Shown here in pieces: positions 52,448-61,809 of a stretch of 64,000 nucleotides of DNA. This DNA is from an uncultured Caldilineaceae bacterium. Its GTDB lineage: Bacteria > Chloroflexota > Anaerolineae > Caldilineales > Caldilineaceae. The notes beneath the pieces were generated by a model. It did no database searches. It had not been told where the DNA came from and was given only the letters and a program-made list of their open reading frames with translations. Position 1 is the first letter of the stretch, and the number at the start of each line of letters is the position of its first letter. The stretch lies in assembly GCA_951813625.1 (NCBI GenBank), contig CATOTS010000010.1:35353-99352 (forward strand), written 5' to 3'. Both the position numbers and the translations under genes were made by a program.

Positions 52448-55400
52448 TCATGGCGCAGAGCGTTCTGCGCTGTCGAGAATCTGGTGGGCCCTGAACGCAT
52501 ATAGAGTTCCGTCTTCGGAGCTGACATAGACCGCGCCATCAGCCACGGTTGGGGCGTAGATGTCAAAGCCCTCACCCCCGTCCTCTTTATAGCGCCAGAT
52601 CAACTCTCCGGTTGCAGCCCGCAGCGCATACAGATAGCCGTCTTCGGAAACAGCGTAGACAATGCCAGCCGCGGCCGACCGGGCCGAAAGATAGGCAGAA
52701 GACATCGCCATGCGCCACAGCCGGTCGCCGGTTGCCCCCTCGAAAGCGTACAGGTAGTCATCCGCATGGGAACTGACGAACACGATGCCGTCATCCACTG
52801 CCAGCGAAGACCATAGCGACCCACCAATATCTTTGCGCCATAACAACCCTCCACGATCTAAATCGAAAACGTAGAGGTGAGCGTCATGTGAGACTACGTA
52901 CAGGCTTCCCTCGTGTACGGCAATGACAGAACCCATAGGAGGTGCAACGCTGCCGGTCGGCAGGCGCTGGCGGACTTCACCGCTGGCGGCATCCAGCTCG
53001 GTTACCATGCCCTTCTGCCCATCAATGTATACCTTCCCTTCGAAATACGCCGGTGCAGAGCCGGGTATGATCAACTCGGAAGAGTAACGCCAGAGGCGCG
53101 CACCGTCCACCCCGTCCAGCGCCTCCAGCACGACCGTGTCCTCGTAGACAGAGCGGACATAGAGCAGGCCTTCGCCCTCGGCCAGCGCAAAAGACCATGT
53201 TTCGATCGACGCTTCGTCAGAGACGTTGTCCCAAAGCAGCGCGCCGCTTACGCTGTCCAGCGCGCGCACGCCATCTCCAGCCAAATAGTACACCGCTCCA
53301 TCGGTTGCCCTAAGCGTCATGTTGGAAACGGGGGTGATGGAACTGGCAGGGCCTGGACGGACGCGCCAAAGCAACTCTCCGCTGCCGGCATCGAGGGCGT
53401 AAAGGAAGGAGTCTTTCAACGCCTCATCTTCGATAACCGCGGTGCCGAAGTATACGATGCCGTTGCTAACGGTTGCCGCTGTCGTCGCGACGCCTTCGGG
53501 TCTGTATTGCCACAGGAGCTCGGGAGCAACAGGCTCCGATGCGGTTTCATCTGCAGGTTGCGATGCGGTCGCCTGCCTCTGGGCCGGGGCCGCCGCCGGA
53601 ATTGCGTACAGGTAGCCGTCACTATTGCTGGCGTAGACAACGCCTTCAGCAACTGTCTGGGCATAGAAGTAAGCGAGCGAGTCGCCGGGGTAGAGCTTTC
53701 GTTTCTGTCCCGTGGCAGCGTCCAGCGCATAGAGGCCGTACTCCTTCAAAGTGCCGAAATAGAGTATCCCTTGCGCCATTGACGGCGCCGAACTCGCCGA
53801 ACCTTCCTCGAAGCGCCAAAGTTCTTCGCCGGAGGCGGCGTCCAGCGCGTAGACTCTGTCATCCCGGAGGGAATCGAAATAGACAACGCCATCGTCGGGG
53901 GCAAGCATGAGATACCGGCTAAGGTCATAGAACTCGCGCTGCCACAGCTCTTTGCCGGAGCCGGCGTCCAGCGCGTAGAGCATGGCTCTGGTCGCAGGGG
54001 CAATGTAGACGATGCCCTGCGCCACAATCGGCGCGCTTTCTATAGGATGACCGGTGTTGAAACGCCAGATCACCTCGCCGCTGACAGCGTTCAGGGCGTA
54101 GACAGCGCCGTCGTCGGAGCCTACATAGAGTGCGCCTTCGGCGATCGTTGGACGGGTACGGGAGGCGGCGTCCGGCCTGAAGCGCCAGAGCTCCTCGCCG
54201 CCGCCGGCATCAATTGCGTAAACATGGCCATCGTTCGAACCAACATAGACGGCCCCTTCTCCTACCACGGGTGAGGAACCTCTATTGTCGCTGGTCCTGA
54301 AGCGCCAGAGAGGTGACAGGCTGTCGGCGTCCAGCGCATGCAGCACGCCATTGCTGGAAGCCGCGTAAACCACGTTCCCGGCAACAACCGGGGCCGAACG
54401 TATCTCGCCGCCGGCGGCGTAGCGATGACGGACATCACCGCGACCGGCATCCAGGGCGAAGAGGTAACCACTATTGGTGCCGAAATAGACGGCGTCGCCG
54501 GTTACGGCGGCTTGGGAGGTGGGCTGCCGCGTCTGGTAGGGTCTGCGGCCGGCGGCGTAACGCCAGAGCAGCTCGGAAGAAGCCTCGCCAGGCCCAAGCT
54601 GCGGCGGGGCGGTGCGCGCCGCAGGCTGCTCCGCGGCCTGTTCCGCAATCGCGGCGGTTGTATCGAGCGCGTAGACGTGGCCGTCTTTGGAACCCGCGTA
54701 GAGAAGGCCGTCTGCCACTATCGGAGAGGAGGAGACCGCGCCGTTCGTGCGGTAACGCCACCGGACGGTGCCGGCCGCGGCATCAATGGCGTAGATGTGG
54801 CCGTCGAAGGAGCCGACGTAGACGGTTCCGCCAGCCACAGCCGGAGACGACTCCACAATGTCGGCCGTTCGGTACTGCCAAAGCAGGTCGCCGCCGGCGG
54901 TATCGAAGGCGTACAGGCTGCCGCCCAATGAGCCGGCGTAGAGAACGCCGCCGGTATAGGCGATGTCGGTGAAGAACCTGTCTCCGCCGCCGAACGGCAA
55001 CGGCCTGGCCTGGTAGCGCCACAGCGGTCTCGCGCTGGCGGCATCGACAGCATAGAGGCTGCCGTCCGTTGTGCCGAAGTAGATGGTTTCGCCGGCGACG
55101 GCCGGCGACGTGCTTATCGCTTCAAGCGCCCTGAATCGCCAAAGTTCCTCTCCGTCTGCGGCATTCAGGGCAATGAGGAGCCCGTAGTTGACCGGAGCGA
55201 AGGGGTCGGGGTCGGACTCGGTGGCAACGTATACCACGCCCTGATGAATAGTTGGGGAGTTTGCTACAAGCGGCCCGGCCCGGAAGCGCCAGCGGCGCTC
55301 TCCCGTGCCGGTATCGAAAGCGTAGACGTGGCCGTCGGCGGAGGCCGCATAGACAACGCCCGCTGCCGCCGCAGGAGAGGCGTGCACCGGCCCAATCCAG

Positions 55401-57937
55401 TTGCGCCAGCGCAGTTCGCCGGTACCGGCCTCGAGCGCGTAGAAGCGCCCGTCTTCGGCGCCCACGAAGACGGCGCCGTCAGCGACCGCAGCGGCGGAAC
55501 GCACGGGCGATCCCGCATGATGCCGCCAAAGCATCTCTCCGCCCGCGGCTTCAAGGGCATAGACGTAGCCGTCCAGGGAACCGGCGTAGACCCTTCCTTC
55601 GAACACCACCGGGGAGGCCTCCACACCGTCCCCCGTCCGGAAACGCCAGCGCGCGGCGACAGATCCATGCCCCAAAGGACCTGCAGCTGCAATCGATTGC
55701 AGCGGGGGTTGCGGCCGCTCAGGCTCCGCGGCGATCGCCGTAGTGGTCGCGGTCGGAAGGGCGTAAATGTGGCCGTCGTCCGAACCGACGTAGAGCACGC
55801 CACCGACTACTGCCGGGGAGGAGCGCACGCCACCGCCGGTCCGGTAGCGCCAGCGCAGTGCTCCATCGCCGGCGTCCAGGGCGTAGATATAGCCATCGAA
55901 CGAGCCAAAGTAAACCACTTCCTCGATAACTTCAGGGGTAGAATCTATGGCGTCGCCGGTTGCGTACTGCCACAACAGCGCGCCGCTTGCTGCATCAAGG
56001 GCGTAGAGATGGCCGTCCCAGGAGCCAATGTAGACAACGCCGTCTACCGCCTTTGCCGAGGAACCGATGCCAGCCCCGGTGGGGAAGCGCCAAATCTCCT
56101 CCCCACCGGCGGCATCGAGCGCGTACACGTTGCCGTCGCTCGAACCGGCATAGACGACGCCTCCGGCCACAACCGGAGAGGACACGACGGCGAAGCCCGT
56201 CGCGAAGCGCCAGCGTTCAGTGCCGTTGGCCGCGTCGAGCGCGTACAGATACCCGTCGGCAGAGCCTACATAGACAACGCCCTCCACCACCACAGGCGAG
56301 GAGCCTACATTGCCGCCTGTCGGGTAACGCCACAGGAGTGTACCGTCGGCCGCGTCGAGGGCGTACAGGTGGTCGTCGTCCGACCCGAAATAGACCGCGC
56401 CCTCCGCCACCGCCGGCGAAGAGTACACCCCCGCTGCCGTTTCGTAGCGCCAGACGGCGTCGCCGCTGACGGCGTCCACGGCGTGCAGGGCGCCGTCAGC
56501 AGATCCGATGTAGACGATTCCTTCAGCCGTCGCAGGGCTTGAAGACACACTTTTTTCCGTCCAGTAGCGCCAAAGCGTCACGCCGCTTGCCGCATCGAGC
56601 GCGTGGAGGTCCCCATCCGCAGAGCCGACGTAGACCGCGTCCCCTGCGACCGCTGGCGAGGAGACAACGCTTTTGCCGGTGTTGAAACGCCAGAGGCTTT
56701 CCAGAAGCGCGTATTCGGAACTGTCTTCCGTTGCCGGAGGTTGCGCGCCGGGGTGGGACGGTTCCACCGCCAGTGCGTAAATGTGGCCGCTGTCGTCCCC
56801 GATATAGACCACGCCCTCCGCCACCGCGGGAGAGGAATTCAGGAGCCCATTCGTGATGTAGCGCCAGAGGAGGTCCCCGCTGGCGGCGTCAAAGGCATAG
56901 AGGTCCCCGCTATAGTCAAGGCCCGCGTAGAGGACGCCATCAACCACAGCCAGAGGGATGTCCGTTCTGAAGTCCACTCTGAAAAGGAAGAGCCGATCTC
57001 CGCTGGCCGCGTCCAGCGCGGCGATCTGGTAATTCGACCTGACATACACGGCGTCCCCGTCAACGACCGGCGCGCCGATCAGACCGCGCCACCCGCTGCT
57101 CCAGATCTGCTCTCCGCTGGCCGCATCCAGGGCATAGACGCGTTCATTCTCGCGGCCGCCGGAGTAGTCACTGGAGGTGAAGTAGAGTACCCCTCCCGCG
57201 ACTGTCGGACTGCCGTCCAGCGAGCCGGTTGGAGCGAATCGCCAGAGCTGCGCGCCTGTGTTGGCGTCGAGGGCGTAGAGGTGGCCGTCCCGGGAGTCGA
57301 AATAGGCGATCCCTTGCGCCACCGCCGGCGAGGTAAGCGGCGAGCTTCTTGCCGCCGAGCGCCAGAGCAGCTCCCCGCTGGCGGCATCGAGGGCGTGGAG
57401 GAAGCCGCCCCTGGTGTTGAAGTAGACGGCGCCTGCCGCAACTGTCGGCGCGGCCGCTTCAACATGGCCTTCTGCATCGTATGTCCACAACGGTTCGCCT
57501 GAGCCAGCTTCGAGCGCGTACAGGCGGTTATCGCCGGAACCGATGTAGAGCACCCCCTCCACTATGGTGGGCGATTGATACACGTGCCCGCCGGTTTCAT
57601 AGCGCCACAGCAGCTCTCCGCCGCCGGCATCGAGGGCGTAGACGTGGTGGTCAGCCGAACCGAAATAGACCACGCCGTCGGCTACGGCCGGCGTTGCTTC
57701 GACGCTCCCGCCCGTCGCATAGCGCCACAGCAGTTCGGTGAAATCATGCGCCGTCGCCGGCGGCGGCAGCGATCCTCCCAACGGCGTCATCGTTTCGACG
57801 TAGCGAAGGTCGGCGGGGCCGGCCTTGGAAGCATGCGCGCGGCCGCTCACCATGCCGCAGATTGCCAGCCACAACAGGACGGTCCACAACACACGCAGGC
57901 GCGTCACACTGGTTTGAATCAAGCTGCCTTCTGTCAC
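52448..57937 (-). CDS. Giant exported PQQ-like beta-propeller repeat protein (40 blades)
   Basis: 1829 aa, starting at GTG 57937 with GGAGG 8 nt upstream. A signal peptide (about 1-36, LWTVLLWLAICGMVSGRAHA) is followed by nothing but 40-45-residue PQQ-like/BamB-like blades: ELLWRYxTGGxVxSSP, then AVAxGVVYxGSxDGxxYALDAASG. I count 40 blades falling into five groups of exactly eight, at about 68-392, 413-729, 757-1092, 1116-1445 and 1469-1820, separated by four Pro/Ala/Gln/Glu-rich linkers. This predicts five eight-bladed propellers in a row. No quinoprotein dehydrogenase active-site sequence, membrane anchor or sorting signal is evident, so a binding or scaffold role outside the membrane is more likely than enzymatic use of PQQ. 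Monocistronic. Confidence 0.9.
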   Translation of the reverse strand: MTEGSLIQTSVTRLRVLWTVLLWLAICGMVSGRAHASKAGPADLRYVETMTPLGGSLPPPATAHDFTELLWRYATGGSVEATPAVADGVVYFGSADHHVYALDAGGGELLWRYETGGHVYQSPTIVEGVLYIGSGDNRLYALEAGSGEPLWTYDAEGHVEAAAPTVAAGAVYFNTRGGFLHALDAASGELLWRSAARSSPLTSPAVAQGIAYFDSRDGHLYALDANTGAQLWRFAPTGSLDGSPTVAGGVLYFTSSDYSGGRENERVYALDAASGEQIWSSGWRGLIGAPVVDGDAVYVRSNYQIAALDAASGDRLFLFRVDFRTDIPLAVVDGVLYAGLDYSGDLYAFDAASGDLLWRYITNGLLNSSPAVAEGVVYIGDDSGHIYALAVEPSHPGAQPPATEDSSEYALLESLWRFNTGKSVVSSPAVAGDAVYVGSADGDLHALDAASGVTLWRYWTEKSVSSSPATAEGIVYIGSADGALHAVDAVSGDAVWRYETAAGVYSSPAVAEGAVYFGSDDDHLYALDAADGTLLWRYPTGGNVGSSPVVVEGVVYVGSADGYLYALDAANGTERWRFATGFAVVSSPVVAGGVVYAGSSDGNVYALDAAGGEEIWRFPTGAGIGSSAKAVDGVVYIGSWDGHLYALDAASGALLWQYATGDAIDSTPEVIEEVVYFGSFDGYIYALDAGDGALRWRYRTGGGVRSSPAVVGGVLYVGSDDGHIYALPTATTTAIAAEPERPQPPLQSIAAAGPLGHGSVAARWRFRTGDGVEASPVVFEGRVYAGSLDGYVYALEAAGGEMLWRHHAGSPVRSAAAVADGAVFVGAEDGRFYALEAGTGELRWRNWIGPVHASPAAAAGVVYAASADGHVYAFDTGTGERRWRFRAGPLVANSPTIHQGVVYVATESDPDPFAPVNYGLLIALNAADGEELWRFRALEAISTSPAVAGETIYFGTTDGSLYAVDAASARPLWRYQARPLPFGGGDRFFTDIAYTGGVLYAGSLGGSLYAFDTAGGDLLWQYRTADIVESSPAVAGGTVYVGSFDGHIYAIDAAAGTVRWRYRTNGAVSSSPIVADGLLYAGSKDGHVYALDTTAAIAEQAAEQPAARTAPPQLGPGEASSELLWRYAAGRRPYQTRQPTSQAAVTGDAVYFGTNSGYLFALDAGRGDVRHRYAAGGEIRSAPVVAGNVVYAASSNGVLHALDADSLSPLWRFRTSDNRGSSPVVGEGAVYVGSNDGHVYAIDAGGGEELWRFRPDAASRTRPTIAEGALYVGSDDGAVYALNAVSGEVIWRFNTGHPIESAPIVAQGIVYIAPATRAMLYALDAGSGKELWQREFYDLSRYLMLAPDDGVVYFDSLRDDRVYALDAASGEELWRFEEGSASSAPSMAQGILYFGTLKEYGLYALDAATGQKRKLYPGDSLAYFYAQTVAEGVVYASNSDGYLYAIPAAAPAQRQATASQPADETASEPVAPELLWQYRPEGVATTAATVSNGIVYFGTAVIEDEALKDSFLYALDAGSGELLWRVRPGPASSITPVSNMTLRATDGAVYYLAGDGVRALDSVSGALLWDNVSDEASIETWSFALAEGEGLLYVRSVYEDTVVLEALDGVDGARLWRYSSELIIPGSAPAYFEGKVYIDGQKGMVTELDAASGEVRQRLPTGSVAPPMGSVIAVHEGSLYVVSHDAHLYVFDLDRGGLLWRKDIGGSLWSSLAVDDGIVFVSSHADDYLYAFEGATGDRLWRMAMSSAYLSARSAAAGIVYAVSEDGYLYALRAATGELIWRYKEDGGEGFDIYAPTVADGAVYVSSEDGTLYAFRAHQILDSAERSAP

Positions 57938-58860
57938 TAGGAAATCCTCCCGAGCGCTTCGTGCAATGCCACTAGATCTGGTTGCACATGTAACCCCTCC
58001 AATGTCTGCACGCGACGCTCGTATTCCCTACGGCCGCGCTGTTAGCGACTCTCCATCCTCGACCGAAGGTCGGATTCTGTACGTTTCTCTTGCCTTTAAC
58101 TGGGTAACAGAGACTGAGTTCTGACACGCTAAAACGGGTAGCCTATCGCGCTTCAACTGCGAAAGAAAGCCAATCTATATCGATATTTCGGCAGCAAACT
58201 TGCAGGGCCGGCAGAATGCATCGCCTGATTTGCATCTGGCGCAAAGCGTGGCACTTTGGCCGCAAACAGCGTCTGGGAGCCGCCCTGACCGCGTACGCTG
58301 CGCGCCCTGGATGTGGCCAACTTGAAACGGTTCAGACTGTAGAAGCGTTCCATTCTGTACGGCGCCTCCTTCGAGGTGACGGATCTTCCCTGCCGGGCGC
58401 CCCCGACCAGGGCGCGGACCCCTACTGACTTCTTGCTGGAAATAACCACCTTGTCATCAAGTGGAATCGGCGCCAAACTTTGCCGCCTTACCTCCAGCTA
58501 TCGTAAACCCCAATCTTTGGACCGCAAGAAGAGAACGACAAGGTGTTTCCAGATGGATGCGCCGGTTTTGATGAACAACGGTCGGTCTGCCGTCCTCAAA
58601 GCACAGTGTGCTCTCCCGCCGGCCCGCGACAGTTGAAACTCTGCTAGAGTCTCCCACGGTTGTAGAAGGCGAAATAGACAGTCAGCCCAGTGTGCAGCTG
58701 ACGCACGGCGTCATTCCGGCTGAGATAGATGTTCCCGTGTCCGGCCCTGCGCCATAGGCGTTCGCAGAAGGCATAGTCTAGAGCACAACCGCTGCCATCC
58801 GTGCCTTCCCCGCTGTCTGGTGCCTGCAGGCAGCCGCATGACGCCCCATCCCTCGACCAT

Positions 58861-59024
58861 CGCGCCGCCCCCAATTCAGCGAACGCCGCGGCCGCCATAG
58901 GGGCAGGCCCCGTGCTCACCCCTGCGCCTGCCCGCTGCCTCTCCCTATACCCGGTAAACAGTTTCAGCCAACGCTGGCATGAATTCCACGCCAAACGAAT
59001 CCCACCCCAAATTTGGGATGCGCC
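58861..59024. repeat. Dispersed repeat R2, copy 2
   Basis: Matches the 9366-9526 element in block order (CGCGCCGCCCCCAA; GGCAGGCCCCGTGC; ATTCCACGCC; TCCCACCCCAAA). The whole gap 57938-59777 has no gene I can support. Besides this repeat it contains the R3 element and a tandem array listed below. Confidence 0.55.
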
Positions 59025-59055
59025 CCACTTAACCGCTCGCTGTTCCTCCCTTCCC

Positions 59056-59103
59056 CCCTTCGTGTACATTCGTGTCTCTTCGTGGATCCACCCATCCCCC
59101 CTT
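59056..59103. repeat. Short dispersed element R3, copy 4
   Basis: CTTCGTGTACATTCGTGTC, then TCTTCGTGGATCCACCC, as in the copies at 9244, 10238 and 33127. It follows R2 directly, whereas copy 1 precedes R2, so the two families are often neighbours but not a fixed unit. Confidence 0.5.
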
Positions 59104-59392
59104 TCGCGGATTCAAGCGTGGCACTTCAGCCAGTTTTCACCACCATCCTGCAAGACATTCACACATGCGCTACACTGGTTCCAATTGACCCGAAAACGCG
59201 GCCGCAGTCAGCTCGCAACACCATCTACACGAAATGAACGTCAACCCGTCATACCCGCCAAACACCCACCGCAACAACCACAACCAACCGCGGCCTCCCG
59301 CCCCCGCGCGGCGCACCCTCAACCCTCCCTCCCGACCCGCCAACCTCGCTGCAGTCTCCACTACGTGCCGTCTCCCCGCACGCACACCGCAT

Positions 59393-59462
59393 TTGTCGCC
59401 TTCAGTCGCCCCAATGTCGCCTTTTGTAAACCCAATGTCGCCCTTTGTCACCCCAAAGTCAA
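59393..59462. repeat. 21-nt tandem repeat (AATGTCGCC type)
   Basis: Three to four imperfect units of the form AATGTCGCCTTTTGTAAACCC in a row. Although the unit is a multiple of three, neither strand has a supported gene here. Confidence 0.55.
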
Positions 59463-59777
59463 CCCAATCCCCGCCCTGCAACATCCTGTCACAAGCGACC
59501 GCCCAAACATCCTGTCACGAAGAAGGAAAAAAATCCTCAAAAAAACTGCCATTGGCAGACATTGGACGACTTCGATACCCTATCGATACCCTGCCCGCCC
59601 TCTACACCGTCGCCGACCTTGCCTGCAGCCATCAGCCCCCCAACCGACAAACCGCCGGAACCCCCCGTCCCAGCGCGCACAGCCTTCCCGCCCCGCGCCG
59701 GCCACCGCCAATTCACCCGCCCGAACCCAGCCGCCGTCTCACCGCCCTCCACGCCCAGAAACGGCCAATTCCCGTGT

Positions 59778-59805
59778 TTGACAATCCCTTCTTTTTCCAT
59801 ACAAT
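59778..59805 (+). promoter_or_regulatory. Sigma-70-type promoter of the ABC importer operon
   Basis: TTGACA (59778-59783) and TACAAT (59800-59805) with a 16-nt spacer, 91 nt upstream of the binding-protein start. The region downstream is AT-rich and leads to an AAGGAGA ribosome binding site at 59884-59890. Confidence 0.7.
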
Positions 59806-59896
59806 ACCGGCAGAATCCTCCCGGCAGCGCCCTGCGACGCCGCAATCCAGAATAAATCTACTAACATACATTCATTCTTCCTCAAGGAGAAAAGAC

Positions 59897-61666
59897 ATGC
59901 CTATGAAACGCAACTGGCTGAGCTGTACACTACTGCCGCTCCTGATCATCCTCTCGCTGGCCTTCGCCGCCTGCGCCCCCGCCGGTGATGGCGGCATGGA
60001 AGCCGGCGAATCCATGGAGGAGTCCGAAGCCGCAGCTGCAGCTGAAATTCCCGACGCCGACCTGGCCATGAACCCCGATACCGTCGGCTCCGACCGGCTC
60101 CTGATCCTGCCCGGCCGCGGCCGCTTCGGCGTCGGCGTCTGGGGCTCGATCACCGCCAGCAACTGGAACTTCGGCAGCGAGACCTACTACCAGACCGTCA
60201 TGCCGCTGATCTTCCTCGGGCCGCTCGGCAACTCCACGCCGACTCCCTGGCTCGCCAAACGCGTCGACCCCGTCGACGACAGGACCGCGCTCGAAATCGA
60301 GCTCTACCCCGAAGCCAAGTGGAGCGACGGCGAGACCATCACCACCGAGGACGTCTCCTTCACCCTCCACCTCCTCTACCACGCCGACGCCGACTACTGG
60401 CTCGGCGACGCCCGCGGCATGATCCCCAACGTCGCCGGCGGCCAGGACTACTACGACGGCAAGACCGAGACCATCGCCGGCATCCAGATCGTCGATGACT
60501 TCAACATGCGCGTCGAGTTCGACACGCCCGTCGGCCAGATCTGGCGCGACCTCGGTATGCTCGGCATCCTGCCCGAACATCACCTCGGCGGCTTCACCGC
60601 CGCCCAGCTCTGGGCCGGCGACTTCCCCGACGCCTGGATGCCCGAAGTCTTCAGCGGCCCCTACCAGGTCGTCAAATACGACGAGGAAGCCAAGTACCTC
60701 GAAAACCAACGCTGGGAAGAATGGTGGGGCAACGCCATCTACGGCAAGCCCGGCATCATGCGCTACGCCGAACAGTCCGGCCTGCGCCTCGAGAACTTCC
60801 TTGAAGGCCAGTCCGACGTCGTCAAGATCGGCGCCGCCGACTACGACTCCGTCAAGGACCTGCCCAACGTCAGCATCCACCCCCGTACCTTCATGATGAC
60901 CGGCTACGGACTCAATCGCATCGAGGACCGCAAACTCTCACGCACGGTGATGGACGCCATCGCCCATTCCATCGACCGCGACCTCTGGGCCGAGGTCCTC
61001 TACTTCGGCTTCGGCGACCCTGAAGACTCCGTCTTCGGCCTGCGCGGCCACCTCGCCGGCGCCGCCGACTCCTTCTGCCCCGAATGCGACGAAAGCCTCG
61101 TCGTGCCGCGGCAGTACAACCCCGAACTCTCTAAACAGCTGCTCGCCGAAGCCGAGGCCGCAGGTGAATGGGAGTCCGATCGCGTGCTCACCATCCTCAC
61201 CGGCGCCGGCGGCGATGCCCCGGTCCTGCTCCAGCAGCAGCTCGCCGCAGTCGGCATCGAAAGCGAAATCCTGCAGGGCGAAGAGCTCCGCCAGGAACGC
61301 CGCGCCGACGGCAACTACGACATCGATATGGTCGGCGGCTGGGTCATGAACACCATCCGCAACTGCACCTACTGGGTCGGCTCCTGTGAGGAGGACTACT
61401 GGCCCTCCATCTTCCACTGGTGCAACGAGGAGTTCCGCTCCAAGTGCGTCGAAGCCATGGGCACCACCGACCCCGATGAGTTCACCCGCCTCAGCGAAGA
61501 GATTATGAACATCTACTTCAACGACGGACCCATCTGGGGCGTCACCCAGATCGCCGAATTCTACGTCACCAATGCAGCCCTCGGCGGCTTCATCCCCGAA
61601 GAGGCCTTCAACTTCCTCGGCACCTGCGGCGAAAAGGGCGTAAGCAGTTGGTACTGGCTCGAGTAG
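59897..61666 (+). CDS. ABC transporter substrate-binding lipoprotein (family 5, peptide/oligosaccharide type)
   Basis: 589 aa from ATG 59897, 6 nt after AAGGAGA; the open frame runs 221 codons further upstream through repetitive Pro/Arg-rich non-coding sequence, which is rejected. A lipoprotein signal peptide ends in SLAFAAC, with Cys26 as the lipidation site. A short acidic linker (MEESEAAAAAE) follows. The mature part is an SBP_bac_5 fold: NSTPTPWLAKRV, WSDGETITTEDVSFTLHLLY near residue 140, LSRTVMDAIAHSIDRDLWAE near 350, and a C-terminal WVMNTIRNCTYWVG region. Such proteins capture peptides, nickel, opines or oligosaccharides for the DppB/DppC-type permeases encoded next. The ligand is not predictable from the sequence. 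Confidence 0.92.
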   Translation: MPMKRNWLSCTLLPLLIILSLAFAACAPAGDGGMEAGESMEESEAAAAAEIPDADLAMNPDTVGSDRLLILPGRGRFGVGVWGSITASNWNFGSETYYQTVMPLIFLGPLGNSTPTPWLAKRVDPVDDRTALEIELYPEAKWSDGETITTEDVSFTLHLLYHADADYWLGDARGMIPNVAGGQDYYDGKTETIAGIQIVDDFNMRVEFDTPVGQIWRDLGMLGILPEHHLGGFTAAQLWAGDFPDAWMPEVFSGPYQVVKYDEEAKYLENQRWEEWWGNAIYGKPGIMRYAEQSGLRLENFLEGQSDVVKIGAADYDSVKDLPNVSIHPRTFMMTGYGLNRIEDRKLSRTVMDAIAHSIDRDLWAEVLYFGFGDPEDSVFGLRGHLAGAADSFCPECDESLVVPRQYNPELSKQLLAEAEAAGEWESDRVLTILTGAGGDAPVLLQQQLAAVGIESEILQGEELRQERRADGNYDIDMVGGWVMNTIRNCTYWVGSCEEDYWPSIFHWCNEEFRSKCVEAMGTTDPDEFTRLSEEIMNIYFNDGPIWGVTQIAEFYVTNAALGGFIPEEAFNFLGTCGEKGVSSWYWLE

Positions 61667-61708
61667 CCTTCCCGTAGGCTGCCCCAGCCTCTTGTTCCGT
61701 TTGAACAT

Positions 61709-61742
61709 GACCGGCGCCGGTTCAATTCCGCCGGCGCCGGTC
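61709..61742 (+). promoter_or_regulatory. Strong intercistronic stem-loop after the binding-protein gene
   Basis: GACCGGCGCCGG - 10-nt loop - CCGGCGCCGGTC, a perfect 12-bp GC stem 43 nt after the stop codon. No T-run follows. Stem-loops here commonly stabilise binding-protein mRNA and reduce read-through into the permease genes. Confidence 0.65.
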
Positions 61743-61809
61743 AACTACGCCGGGCAACCGTCCTCGACCCTGCCGCTGCACACCCGGCTTCCGTGAAGGG
61801 AAACGAACG

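Noticed and set aside
59234..59896. 221-codon N-terminal extension of the substrate-binding protein
   Set aside because: Pro/Arg/Ser-rich, crosses a tandem repeat and the promoter; the ATG at 59897 has a good ribosome binding site and a lipoprotein signal.
61709..61742. Rho-independent terminator after the binding-protein gene
   Set aside because: No T-run follows the stem, and permease genes on the same strand continue downstream.
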